NCBI GenBank assembly: GCA_001598975.1
Contig: BBXU01000434.1
Location: 1-54,411, forward strand
Length of the DNA: 54,411 bases
From: Parachlorella kessleri
Taxonomy: Eukaryota > Chlorophyta > Trebouxiophyceae > Chlorellales > Chlorellaceae
Direction: 5' to 3'
Shown: piece by piece, positions 21,781 to 33,300 of the stretch
Position numbering within the stretch: position 1 is the stretch's first letter
How the letters are laid out: every line of letters starts with the position of its first letter
Notes under the pieces: model-generated
The model's database searches: none
The model's input: only the letters and a program-made list of their open reading frames with translations
What the model was told of the DNA's origin: nothing
Program-made: the position numbers and the translations under genes

Positions 21781-24700
21781 CTACTGCATCTGATGCACCG
21801 CGCCGCCGATGCCCGCCATGGCCGCCACTGCCGCAGGCGTGGCCCACTTGTGCACCAGCAGGCGGAAGGGGCGCAGACCGGGCGCCGGCTTGACAGAGTA
21901 CATCAGGCCTAGCATGAGCGTGAACAGCGTCAGGGCGCCCGCCTGGTGGGCGGTTCCCAGCGAGACAGGCACATAGGTAAGGAGCGTGGCCACGCCCAGG
22001 CCCACTTGGGCACAGGTTGTGGCAAGCAGGGCGTGCAGCAGCAGGCGCGAGCTGGCGGGGAGGGCGGGCAGCTGGGTGCCGTAGCGCCAGAAGGCAGCAA
22101 TGGAGGCCAAAGTGGTCAGGGCCAGCGTGCGGTGGTTGAACTGGGCGGCAGCCGAGTTCTCAAACAGGTTGCGGAGGCCTGCAGGTGGGTGGGAGCCAGG
22201 CTGTGGGGTGAGGAGGAGGAGGGCGTAGATAGGGTCAGGTATTGGCTTGTGTGCATGAAAGGGCTCCTGAGGGGGGTCATACCCCCCAGCACCGCACCAT
22301 AAGTATGCACGTCCGCAGATGAGGCGGCCAACCAGGAGCAGCAGAGCAGGCAACCTACAGAGCCGGAAGCTAGCGGGTCCTGCCAGCCCACAGTCAAACA
22401 TTGTGAGAACATCGCACCCCAACAGAGTCGCCAGCACACAGCCTATTCAGCAACACCCCGACCGCCACTGGCCACCACCCATCCCCACACCCACCTGGCA
22501 GCGCAAAGTACTCTGACGGGAAGAACTCCCCGTTCATGTCGGGCCAGGTGTTGTAGCACAGGCCCGCGTGCAGCCCCGCCACAAACGCGCCCGACACCGC
22601 CGTCACCCCCACCAGGCCAGCCACCGGGTGCGCCACCCGCTGCAGCAGCTTGGCAGCGGCAGCGGCCTGGGGCCCGGCGGTGACAGCTGGCGGGTAGGGA
22701 ACTGCCACGCCCAGGGCGGTCCACACCAGAGTGGCGTAGATGGCAAAGGCGGAGGTTAGGTGGGCTGCTAGGCGGTAGGGGCTGACCTTGGGCTCCCAGT
22801 GGGGGTCCTCCTGATCCTGCACCCAACCCCTTACCGGCAGGGATGTCGGCTCAAGGAAGCATACAGCTCCCTAAGAAAGTCAGAGACCTGTTGTGGGAGG
22901 CAGCAAAGATAAAAACAGGACAACAACCACAACTCAGGGTGCACACATCAGCAGATGGCATTAGGACACTGACGAGCGAGACACAGATGAAGCCGATCTG
23001 AGGTGGTATACAGGTGATGAAATAGTTCGGGATAGGCGAGCACCCTACGCCACAGCCGGTCTCCCTAACAAGACGAATAGAACAGAAGACCCTTTACGAC
23101 GCTCCCTCGCATAGCCACCTGCACAAAGAACCCCTCTTATCAAGGGTGACTTCCGCACCTGGAGCCCGGAGCGCACCATCCACCAGCCCACCAGGCCTTG
23201 CATGCCGCCCATGAAGAACACCACCCCCAGGCGGCGCCCCAGCGCTGCGTTGATCATGCCGCGGCCGGCAAAGTAGAGCGCGGGCAGGCCAAAGACCAGC
23301 GACAGTGTGCGGCCCATCATGCGGTGCCCGTACTCCCAGTAGTAGATGTACTTGAACTCCTCCACCTGCCAAGGCCCGACAGGCTGACAATGGCTAGGCC
23401 GCCTTGACCGCACTGTAACCTCATCCAAGGCACACAACGCGGGTCTTGGCTGATCATGCCGCTGCACAGCTTGCTCCGCCCAGCAACATCACATTGTTCT
23501 GCTGTCCCCACATTTGCGGACCGCCACACAAAACAGCGCTTGTTGTACCGAGGCGACAAACAAAGCGTGCCGGGCACCCTCACCGTCATGCGGGAGTTGA
23601 GGCGCTTGAACTCTGGCGACTGCTTGTACTTGGCAAACTCAGCCTCCCACTCGTCCTGCGGCAATCCCCAAGCTATAGCCTGTCAGGCAGCCTTGCCATC
23701 TTCTGACCCAAGGCTGCTCATGCAGTACTGAAGACGCCCTAGCCATAGGGCGTGGTCACAGGCCTGGTCACAGCTGAAGACAAGCATAGGTCATCGGTCC
23801 AGCCCACAAGCCCTTCATCCTGCGGTGCAGAGCCACACACGCAAGCACGTGGTACATGCCGGAAGGTATGCATATACCCTCGTCACACCTCGTTCTGCGG
23901 GCGGTGCTCCCCAGTGAACTTCCAGTCAGTCATGGATAGCCCCGAGCGGGTCAGGCGAGTGGCGCCACCGACGCACACCAGCGCAAACACCCAGCCAGCA
24001 CACACTGTGAGCCATGCTGCGATCTGCTTGCGCTGCCCGCTTGTTAGGCCAGTAGTCAGTGCTGCGGGGCCGTAGGCCTGCATTGATAGAAAGGAGGCAG
24101 ACACTGCTACAAAGCTCTGGAACTCCATCTGACTCACTCCCCCTTAATCTTAGATGTGATGTCCGTATGGGTGTGCAGGCAGGCACCTATTACAAACAAG
24201 CACCCGTCTTATGCCCGTTACTGACATGAGCCTTGCTTACTGAATAAGTCATTACAAGCACCAAGAGTCCACAAGAGCCAGCCCCCATCCTGTGGCACTC
24301 ACCTCGGCAGCACCCTTGGCATGCTCGGCAGCCTTCACTCCCATGGCCATGGTAGCTTTGCCCCTGATGGCCAGGCTAGAGCCGGCCATGCCCTTCGGTT
24401 TCCGGGGTCTTAGTGGCTTGGCCTGCCGCACCAGCAGCCCTTCTGCAGCAAACCCATATTGTCGCCGCAGCGCTCGCTGGACCTGTAGGAAGTCTGGCAG
24501 CGGGCCTTTCATGTTGACAACTGGCACACGATGCGTCTATATGCTCTGCTCAGTACGTTCCGCATTTGATGCAGATACACTTGATCTGCTCACCTCACTG
24601 GTGAACAGAACGGTCAACAAAACAGTTGTAACTGGGGAAAAATGCTAACCCTACGCCAGAAGTCGCACCTGGGCAAATGCAGCTCCAGCTCCCTTGTTCG

Positions 24701-24890
24701 TAAATCCACCTCGTAGGGCCTCAGCCACTGCTGACTTCCATAACTGCTGGGATGCCCGGCCAGCGACTGTGGCAAAGGGCCGTCTTGGTACTGACCGCCC
24801 AACAGTAAATGTAGCCTCAGTGCCATTCCGTCCCACCGATGCAAGCTGGCGACACCCTGCCCTCAGGAGGGCCTGCTGCAAGCTCCGCAT
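21781..24890 (-). CDS. COX15: Haem A synthase COX15, mitochondrial
   Basis: Oxidises the C8 methyl of haem O to the formyl group of haem A for cytochrome c oxidase, in the mitochondrial inner membrane. Seven exons (24669-24890, 24303-24482, 23889-24077, 23584-23655, 23159-23365, 22495-22816, 21781-22178) join in phase and predict 529 residues. The N terminus MRSLQQALLRAGCRQL is a basic amphipathic presequence and the first 120 residues are family-variable. Conserved parts: CVGGATRLTRSGLSMTDWKF, EWEAEFAKYKQSPEFKRLN, EEFKYIYYWEYGHRMMGRTL (haem-ligand His), GLVGWWMVRSGL, VSPYRLAAHLTSAF (second His), THE DMNGEFFP segment, ENSAAAQFNHRTLA (third His) and LGTAHQAGALTLF (fourth His), with about eight hydrophobic segments. 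The start ATG at 24888-24890 gives a good presequence. Divergent from ELP5. Confidence 0.95.
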
Positions 24891-25288
24891 GCACGTCTGT
24901 GTCTCACAGCCACACGCTCTCAGGACGTTTACAGGCAGGAAGACACACTCTCTTAAACCCTTGACAACGGAGCCTGCAGCAGCTGTTCGTACTTTTGGCA
25001 CTTTGCTGTAGGCACAAGATGGGAAGGCCGGGATGGCAGACTCTTGTCATTGCTGCGTAGACAGCAGGGCGCAGCAGCGCGCCCGGAGCGGCACTGCAGG
25101 CCAGGAAGACAGAAGGCTAAATGTCCGGTAGTAAATATTAGCATAATGCATTGCCCGTGCTAATAGCATTGCCCTTGATGCCTCGCACAGGGTTGTGGTT
25201 CGCCAAACATGACTTTGCATGACAACTGATGGAACTCACTTGGACGACACTGCTCACCAAACTTGTTGAGTCCCTATAATCCGGGCCT
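24891..25288. promoter_or_regulatory. Shared upstream region COX15 / ELP5
   Basis: About 400 bp between divergent start codons; both promoters should lie here. No specific motif is recognised. Confidence 0.45.
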
Positions 25289-27419
25289 ATGGACGCTGCG
25301 CTGCGCCTTTTAAGGGAAGGGGTGACTGATACAGGCGAGGCTCCTCTCCTGCTACTGGAAGACTCCCTGGCGGCAGTCGGAGGCCCTGCCATCTTCCTTC
25401 AGGTCACCCGCCAGTCACGGCCTGCGCTGCTGCCTGCATGCTCAGCTAGGGGGTCAAATTCCTTGCAACAAAAGTCAACGCTCCTGGCTCTGAGACTCTG
25501 ACTGTCGCTCGGTCTGTTTGTGCAGGTGCTGGGCGAGCTGGCTATGTGTATGGCCAACGGGCGTGCCCAGGCACATGCTCTCACATTGGTTGCCTTGGAG
25601 CGGCCGCCTACCGACTACCAGCAGCTGCTGAGCCTTCAGGGCCTGGCGCATGGGCAGCTCCGCATAGTCGACTGCTTTTCAGACCCCTATGGCTGGTTAA
25701 GGCCTACCGGAGCCCAGCCTCTCCTCAGGGAAGCCGTTGAAGACCACGTCCCAGCTATTAGCCTTGCCGGGGTCCTCCAGCAGCCATGCGGCCTGCAAGC
25801 CTTGCAGCAAGACATTATGCATGGCGCCATCGCCTTGGCAGCCACAGCAGCACAGGCAGGTCAGCCAGGGACCGTGCAGCCCCGTCAGTGTGTAGTCGTG
25901 GACTCGCTCAGCAAACTACTCGACAGCTTCGGCACCACGGCAGTCGGCCAGTGGCTGCACCAGCTGCAGAGCAGCGCACGCACGTCATCCCTGCTGTGCG
26001 CTGTGCATGCTGACCTCCACACGCCCGATGCCCTCAGTACCCTGCAGTACCTTGCCTCGGGTGCAGTGCAGCTGCAGCCGCTCTCGCAGCTGGAGTGCCG
26101 GCTTGGGGCTGCTCCTAAGCAAAGCGCGTCCTCAGCAGGTGTTGCGGCTGCCCCTGTCGAGGGGACGTGGCCTCACGGCAGGGTAGCTGTGCGCTTGAAG
26201 AGGCGTGCGGGACGTGTCAGGACAGAGGCGCAGCTGTACCATGTTCTACCTGGAGGCAGCCTAGGAGCTGGGGCTGTGGCCTTCTGGGACGTGCCAGCCA
26301 CCATGGCCTCAGCCCAGGCAGCGCTACCGGAGGCAGTCGCAGCGGCTACTACAGCTACTTCCGTAGGTAGGTAGCACTGCATGGGGAGTTGGCGATTGCA
26401 GTGGAGTGACCTTCATCAGGACGAGTCTGGCCTTGGGCACATGTTGCCTCTTTTGCAGCTTCAATGGCCTTCCCTTCCTGAAACAGTTGTTGTATTGAAA
26501 GCAGCTGCACAAGCATCCCTCAAGCCTCGATGCCTTTGCAGAGACTTCCACCCCTGCGGTGACAAATGCGGCGCTCCCAGCAGCAGCCAACCCAGACAAG
26601 GTGCCTGCAGGCGGCATGAGGGCCCCACAAGGGGATTCTGCGGCAGCAGGGCTGGCAGCACATGTGGAGGGCGGCATGAGGCTGAGCCTGACGCAGGAGG
26701 AAGAGGAGGCCCGGCGGAGGGTGCAGCTGCCGTATGAGCACCAGGGCCAGGTGGGAGACAGCGCTGGAAACCCATGATGCTAAGGATGTCATGGGTGCGG
26801 TGCTTTCACTGTCTGTTTGCGCTGCTATTGATGGTTTGGTCTGTGTGATGCACTGGTATAATGCCAACCGCCGTGTAACTGTCAAGAACTGCAAGCTGCC
26901 AGCTGACGGGAGGCAGTGCTAGTGTTTGTGCACTGGCCCTCTACCGCTGCTGTGTGCATGCCACGGTGACTATCTCAATATGCTTTCCACCCCCCCAAGC
27001 TTGTCCCGGTGTCCTACCTGCGTTCTGCCATCCATTGGCCCTCTACCGCTGCTGTGTGCATGCCACGGTGACTATCTCAATATGCTTTCCACCCCCCCAA
27101 GCTTGTCCCGGTGTCCTACCTGCGTTCTGCCATCCATTGCAGCGGGCTCCTCGTCGCGCTGCAGGTGACTCCTGCTGTCACGTGCATCCTAACTTGATGC
27201 CTGGTAGAAATACCGAACTCTCACCATGCTCCCCTTCTACACCTACAGAGCACTGCCTACCAGACAGGCGATTTCCGCGACTATCTTCCTCCTGCGGCTG
27301 GCGGCCATGTCACCACAGGCAGCGGCACGGCACGCAAGCTGGGCCACATACTATATGTACGTGACTCGGCCTCGGAGCATGACTCTGATGAAGACCCAGA
27401 TGATGATCTGGACCTCTAG
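25289..27419 (+). CDS. ELP5: Elongator complex subunit ELP5
   Basis: Elp4-Elp5-Elp6 form the RecA-like hexameric ring of Elongator, which makes cm5/mcm5 modifications at wobble U34 of tRNAs. Four exons (25289-25402, 25526-26366, 26542-26750, 27249-27419) join in phase and predict 444 residues. The RecA-like fold is seen in the start APLLLLEDSLAAVGGPAIFL, strand CVVVDSLSKLLDSFG, SSLLCAVHADLHTPDALSTL and VRLKRRAGRVRTEAQLYHV. The C-terminal GMRLSLTQEEEEARRRVQLP, PYEHQGQ and the acidic end DSDEDPDDDLDL are characteristic of Elp5. No Walker lysine is visible, as is normal for Elp5. Exon 2 and exon 3 join as SV|ETSTPAV. Intron 3 holds a 102-bp tandem duplication. Confidence 0.85.
26935..27138. repeat. 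Perfect tandem duplication, 2 x 102 bp
   Basis: Two identical adjacent 102-bp units (26935-27036 and 27037-27138), each starting GGCCCTCTACCGCTGC and ending GCCATCCATT, lie inside ELP5 intron 3. The copies show no differences by eye, so the duplication is recent or an assembly artefact. The unit length is a multiple of three, and open frames cross both copies, but no coding role is supported. Confidence 0.95.
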
Positions 27420-27472
27420 AACCGAGGGAGCCCCAAGACCTATTGCTGCAGGCCACAGCATGCTGAAAGGCC

Positions 27473-27477
27473 TGTAA
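27473..27477 (+). terminator. Probable TGTAA polyadenylation signal (ELP5)
   Basis: Plus-strand TGTAA 53 bases after the ELP5 stop codon. Confidence 0.5.
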
Positions 27478-27956
27478 TCTAGGTTGCTAGATGCCATGTG
27501 ACCTGGTGTAGGGAAGGGACAGTTGAAAAGGTGGCTTACCATAGGCAGAATCAAACCCGGGCGATGAGGTGTACTACGTGTGGTTGAATGCCTTACGTGT
27601 TAACACACATTGCTTGCACGCAGGGCGGCTTATACATGGTCTTACTTGTGATGTATCATGTTGGGCCCTGCCCAACACCTTCACCCTATTGGTGAGCGCT
27701 GATGCGTAAGCGTTCCTGTGAATTATTTGTGGAGCGCCCAACCTGCTATATGGTACGAGCCTGTGTCGGGCATTGGTTCAGTGGCACCACGACTGGTGAC
27801 TCATCTTGAGTACCCGACCTGCATTTTAGACTGATATCCTTGCCAGATTAGGTGGCTGTTCAGGTCCGGAACATAGCCTAGCAGCTGATTTGCAGAGCAT
27901 CCTTGCATGCTAGCAAGGGGGACTTGTGAACAAACCCTGTTGCGTCTCATCCTGCC

Positions 27957-28002
27957 CCAGTCCAGTTCACCCCACCCCTCTCCACACTTGCCACTGGTAC
28001 TG
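27957..28002 (+). repeat. Dispersed short repeat, partial copy
   Basis: Resembles the centre of the family (CCAGTCCAGTTCACCCC, then a CCCTCTCC block and ACTTGCCACTGGTACTG). It aligns best with the copy at 39754-39816. Confidence 0.4.
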
Positions 28003-28054
28003 GTAGCCTTGCTGAACTCTGGGTGTCCAGCCTCTGCAAGACCCAAGCGCATTC

Positions 28055-28120
28055 TTGCATCCAGCCCCGTCAGTATAATCACCTCTCAATCTCTGTTTGC
28101 ACTATCTGCCACCCTTACTG
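28055..28120 (+). repeat. Dispersed short repeat copy
   Basis: Blocks in family order: TTGCATCCAGCCCCGTCAGT, ACCTCTCAATCTCTG, TTTGCACTATCTGCC and ACCCTTACTG. The most complete plus-strand copy in the window. Confidence 0.6.
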
Positions 28121-28312
28121 ATAAGGCCAACCCTGCCTGATTTGACTCCCATGCCTGATTGCCCCATTCTGGCGGGGAGATGCCCGCCCCTCCAAACACT
28201 ATTGTCTTAAGAGTTGATGGATATAACTTAGCCCATCCCCTTGAGACGTCATTCACCGTCCAGTGGTCCTGCAAACCCTCACCAGCGAGGAGGCCGTCTA
28301 TCACAACACGAC

Positions 28313-29900
28313 ATGGTCTGCATACGCCAAGCAACAGTAGATGATTTGCTGCAAATGCAGCGATGCAACCTCATGTGTTTACCAGAGAACTACCAACTGA
28401 AGGTACATGTTAACATGTTCTGCGCTGTAGCAATACTTTGCGAACGCTGCAACACCTCCTCACCACCCGTGAAGTGACTTTGTGCAGTACTACTTCTACC
28501 ACATCCTCTCCTGGCCCCAACTTCTCTACGTGGCTGAGGACTATGACGGCAAGATTGTTGGCTATGTCCTTGCAAAGATGTGAGTCAAGTACCTACCCGC
28601 AGGCAAAACAATGGTGCGCCTGCCTGCTTACCCACCCTGTGTATGGGCGCGCAACTGGGCTGGGTGGAGACATCAATCTGTGCTATCTCGCAGGGAGGAA
28701 GAGGCGTCGGAGGTGCACGGCCATATCACATCGTTGGCTGTTGCAAGGACACACAGGAAGCTCGGGCTGGCTAGTCGACTGATGGATGCTGCACGTGAGT
28801 GAGCAGACCGCAAGCGCCTGGCTTTGTGATCAGGATTTGGGCTCTCCAACCCGTTTTCCTTCCCATGGTTAGTTAAGATGCACGTCCGTGCTGGCTCAGT
28901 GCTGTGTTTATACAACTTTGACCGACGCTAAAAGGTCGTTCTGCTGGTTCTTCATGGTATAGGTAGTGCCATCTGCGGCTTAGCTGAGCTGGGTTTGCCA
29001 GAGCTGCTAAAAGGGTTGCTCTGTGGGTGCCTGAGCCAGTAAATGTCTCTGTGGCTGCTGGTAAACGTGGCAGGTAACAAAGGAGCAGCATGAAAAGGTA
29101 AGGAGCACATACCTGCAACCTTGTTTGGAATATGGCGACTAGGAGGCTGGCAGATGAAATTAAAGCGAGTACAAAGGGGCAGAAGCAAGGAAATGCTTGT
29201 CTGGGCCCTGCTGTGTGCAGATAATGCCATGCAAGAGGTATTTGGTGCGCACTACTCCTCACTGCACGTTCGAGTCGGCAACAAGGGAGCGCTCCACCTT
29301 TACAAAGAAACTCTCGGCTACCAGTGAGTGACTCCAGTAAGATGGCGGGGAATGATTGCTTTGCTAGGGGCAGGCACCGCCGCCGGCCCCTGGCATCCCG
29401 CATTGCTATCATATAGGGGGATATGCAAGCACTTCTCCTTCCTTCAGGCTGCACGGACTAGCAGAACAAACCCTTGTGCGGCGTGGGCTGGTTGAGTTTG
29501 TGTGACAAGCTCAACCCTGCCGACAAGCCTGGGCTGTGGATTGCTTGCTACATTGCTTAGGGACGCATCACTAGCGCCGGCATGCTTGCTCACGGTTGTT
29601 GCTTAGTCACAATTATGCAGGGTGAATGATAGGGAGGAGAAATACTATGCGGATGGGGAGGACGCCTACGATATGCGGCGACCCTTCTCAGAGAGCGCAA
29701 AAGCCAAGAAAAATGCAGGCACCAGCCCCAGCAGCAATGGGGGTGCAGAGGCGGATCCCAAGGCTGGGGAGCAGGAAGCCACAGAAAATGACAAGCAGAA
29801 GGTGGCGGCAGCCGTGGGTACAGCAGGGGCCGGAGCAGGAGCTGGGAAGAAGGCGGCAGCAGCGGCGGGGGAGAAAAAGAAGCATGGGCGGCGGCGGTGA
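28313..29900 (+). CDS. NAA10: N-alpha-acetyltransferase 10 (NatA catalytic subunit)
   Basis: Catalytic GNAT subunit of NatA, which with Naa15 acetylates N-terminal Ser, Ala, Thr, Gly and similar residues at the ribosome. Five exons (28313-28402, 28488-28579, 28694-28794, 29221-29323, 29621-29900) join in phase and predict 221 residues. Motifs: [80 protein letters not shown] with the acetyl-CoA loop (R-K-L-G-L-A), [29 protein letters not shown] and [12 protein letters not shown]. All of these are Ard1-specific. After about residue 145 the tail is Lys/Ala/Gly-rich and ends in a basic KKKHGRRR, probably disordered. The start is the first in-frame ATG, and the Met-initial sequence matches the family's. 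Confidence 0.95.
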
Positions 29901-30057
29901 GGTGTGTGAGTATTCCGTCGGAATTCGGCAGCGGGATTGTTAAAACCACCTGGCAGACAGGCCTTGCTTGGTGCACAAACTATGAGACCAGCGAGAGTAT
30001 GATGAAGCAGGGCTTTCGTGGCCTCTATTTCTGTTCAGGGGACAGAGCTGTGATAGC

Positions 30058-30062
30058 TTACA
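30058..30062 (-). terminator. Possible TGTAA polyadenylation signal (TM9)
   Basis: Minus-strand TGTAA about 300 bases past the TM9 stop codon. Confidence 0.35.
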
Positions 30063-30211
30063 TTTTCAAAAGCTATGCAACGGAAAAAGAAGCACCAAGT
30101 GGGAAGAGAGCGTACCGTACATGCACTAGGTCGCCTAAGCTGCCAGTTTTGCATGGCCATTCCCATGCGTACGTTTCTAGCTGCTGATGTCACATGCTGT
30201 TCTGTGCTGCT

Positions 30212-30216
30212 TGTAA
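30212..30216 (+). terminator. Possible TGTAA polyadenylation signal (NAA10)
   Basis: Plus-strand TGTAA about 310 bases past the NAA10 stop codon. Confidence 0.4.
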
Positions 30217-30360
30217 CACCAACGAAGGTCTGCGCAATTCGTCACAAATAGATAAACGATTGATGTAGACCACTTGCCAATGTTACTGCGAACCAAAAAG
30301 TGGGTCACGGCTACCCTGCACCGCCAGTAATTGCGAGACCCCACCAAGACACAGGACCCA

Positions 30361-33300
30361 TCAATCAGCCTTCACTGCCTCAAAAATCTTGTATGTGAAG
30401 ATGAAGGATGACAGGAAGCCCACGGTGCCCATAACAAGTGACAGGCACCAGACCATGAGGCCCATGTAGGACATGTACAGCACGATGGGGAGGAAGCCAG
30501 TCAGGTTGTGCAGGGTGTTGACTAGGAAGCCAACTGCAGGACAGGGCACAGGCTCAGTCAGGTAGGCAGGTTTAGACATGGGCATCATGAACGTGTAGCA
30601 AGCCCAAGGGTCAGGAGGACATCAACAAGGATCACCTCCACATGCACCGCCAGCAGCAGAAGCTGTCAGCAGCTGTAGTGCAACGGCAGCGTTGGCCAAG
30701 CTAGCTTACCGGAGTACAGAAGCACATAGAGACCGATGGAGGCACCGCGGTAGTAGGAGCGCCACCACCACATATAGTCCTCAGCGCACAGTTGCACTGT
30801 AGCCAGCAGGTGTGAGGACCACAATCAGCACCACAGGCACCCAGCAGAGCCACGGCATGGGACATTTGCAAAACTTGGCACAGGTCTGGCGCAGCGGTGA
30901 TCTAAGATATATTGCACATGTGACAAGAGGGTGGTAGACAGCAGTTTGGCGGGTGCTAGCAGCGTCAATCAACACAGCAGAGGGTAGTGCCACCATCGAC
31001 AAGGGGCGATTTACGGCTCTCGCCATGCCCACATCAAGAACAAGATGTCATCCAACCCGAGCCAGCACGATACGGTATGCAAGTGTACAAGTGCCGCTTA
31101 GTTGATCCATGTCAGTCAGTCAATTATTTAGCAACTGGTGGCCTACCGTAGGTGCAGACGATGGAGACTTCGATGGTGATGACCAGGGTTAGGAGCGCAA
31201 CCAAGAAGAGGAAGCCAAAGATGTAGTAGAAGTAACCCTGCCGTGCCAGCCAGCAAACTTAGGGATTGGCATTCAGCTCACCACAATGCCCACCAAACCC
31301 AAGCCACAAGAAACGTGCGACGCTCAAGGCTGCACTCCTACATCGGAAGCTTAAGGGCAGGAGGGTTGGATGCACAGGTCGCCTCAGTGGGGCAGGCCCA
31401 CCTGCCACAGGGAGGTCATGGCGAAGTAGAGCTCCACAAAGATGGTGCCAAAAGGCAGCAGGCCGGCGGCAAAGAAGAGCACCATGGGGTGGGAGGCCCA
31501 GTGGGGCGGCGGGATGTGGCGCGGGATCTGGTTGGTGCGGGTGGGGTAGGGCTTGATCTCCTGCTTGGCTGCGATCATGCCGCCAGAGTAGGACAGCGGG
31601 ATGGACACGATTAGCCTGTAGGCACAGGAGGAGGCGAAAATCCGGGCCTATTTTTGAGGCTTGCTGCGTCCTTGTACCAGTGATAATGACGTAGGTTTGC
31701 TTCCCAGAAAGCAGATTAGCAAGAACCCCGTCCCCGGTGATATAGAACTTTCAAGACAATCACTCTTCCGCAGGGCCATCTCAGCTGCTGCCCGTGTGAG
31801 GAAGCAAGGCCTGCGGTCGGGAAGCTTGGCTCACCAGAGGAACATCACCGAGAAAAAGAAGCCCAGAGGCACCGCGCCGCTAGAGCCAGTGGCCCAGAGG
31901 GCGATGTTGAGGATGGTGATGACCAGTACGGTGACACCCGGGAAGAAGCATGCCACACGCCAGCACACCTGTATGCAACACCAAACCCCAGGTTGGTTGG
32001 CCAACTGCAGGCATGACCCACACTTATCACAAGTTCTCAACCCCCAAGCTTGACGATCAAACTCAATGTGCAAGCCTGTCTGTGCTCTGCACAACCCAGC
32101 AGCAGTTGGTGAAACATTTGATGGCGGGCAATAACCCCAGAATTTGATGGCGGCCAATAACCACAGCACGGATGGCAGGAGAGGGAATGAAGCCTCCCAC
32201 CTTGAACCAATCGTCGTAGCTGCGGGTGATCATGCCCCACAGCCACACGGCGGTGTAGCCAGCGGCCACAGCCAGAAGCAGGTACATCACCAACAGAGCG
32301 GTCAGTAGGGAGCCACGGCTAGCAGGGGACAGGAAGCCTGCAGAGCATATGTCCACATAATGTAGCAGGACAACTAGCTGGCAGCTAGCTGCGCCCGGCG
32401 AACCACCTTACCGCAGGTTAACCAGCCAGGTAAGCGTGCCAAATGGACAGCTGGTTTGAGATATAGCCAAGAGTAATGTGACACATAACTTCCTCCAAGG
32501 AGTACATAAACTGCTGCCTCATCACACCAGTAGCACCACTCACCCAGGGCGGCAAAGAAGAGTGTGATGAAACCGGCTATGAGAATCTGGACGCCGCTGC
32601 CCACTTGCACGCACAACGACAGCGGGCTGCTGGGTGTGCGGAAGACATCACCAGACACCATCTTCCAGCCTGACTCCTCCACATCAGCATTGCTGCCTGC
32701 ACAAGGGACAGTAATGACGGCGAAGTTGCAAGAGGGTGCTGCCTTCTCCGACATTTTGCGATCGATCGCATTTTGGCGCATGAAAAGACGGTACTTACTC
32801 CCTGGCGAAGACTTGATGGCGACAACATCATTCAGCGTCACAGACAAGAACATTGCACACGCACCCACCCGCCAAGGCCCCCCCCCTCTTCAACACACAC
32901 AAATAATTGAAAATAAAAATAGGCTGCAAAAAAGGTGGGAGAACCCACATACCACCATAAGACAACATAGGACAACTACGAACGCCTTTTGCTGATGGGC
33001 TGGACAGCCAACCCCGGCCTCTCTCACCCGAGTCCACCAGCAGCTGCTCGTAGCGCTGAAGGTCGCGGCGGATGGTGCGCATCATGATCATGGCCACGAT
33101 GCAGCTCATGACCACCACCACCATGAGGGAGTTGAGGATCGAGAACCAGTGCACCTTGCCGCCAGGCATGCGCAGGTAAGCATCCCAGCGGGAGGCCCAG
33201 GTGATCTTGGAGGTGTCCCAGTACACATCGTAGGTGTACACAACTTTGGCATCTGCAGGCTTGCCATGAAGAAGTACGTTTTGCACCGGAAAGGCATGCA

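Larger units (their letters stand above)
27420..28312. other. Intergenic region ELP5 to NAA10 with repeat copies
   Basis: Nearly 0.9 kb between two plus-strand genes. It contains the ELP5 polyadenylation signal at 27473 and two copies of the dispersed short repeat (27957-28002, 28055-28120). The rest should hold the NAA10 promoter. No tRNA or coding exon is supported. Confidence 0.6.
29901..30360. other. Convergent 3' regions NAA10 / TM9, signals overlap
   Basis: Contains a plus-strand TGTAA at 30212 and a minus-strand TGTAA at 30058. If both are used, the two 3' untranslated regions overlap by about 150 bases. No coding exon is supported. Confidence 0.5.

Noticed and set aside
27510..27600. 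Minus-strand tRNA-like stretch with GGGTTTGATTC
   Set aside because: The box B resemblance is weak and the flanking stems do not pair; no convincing anticodon arm.
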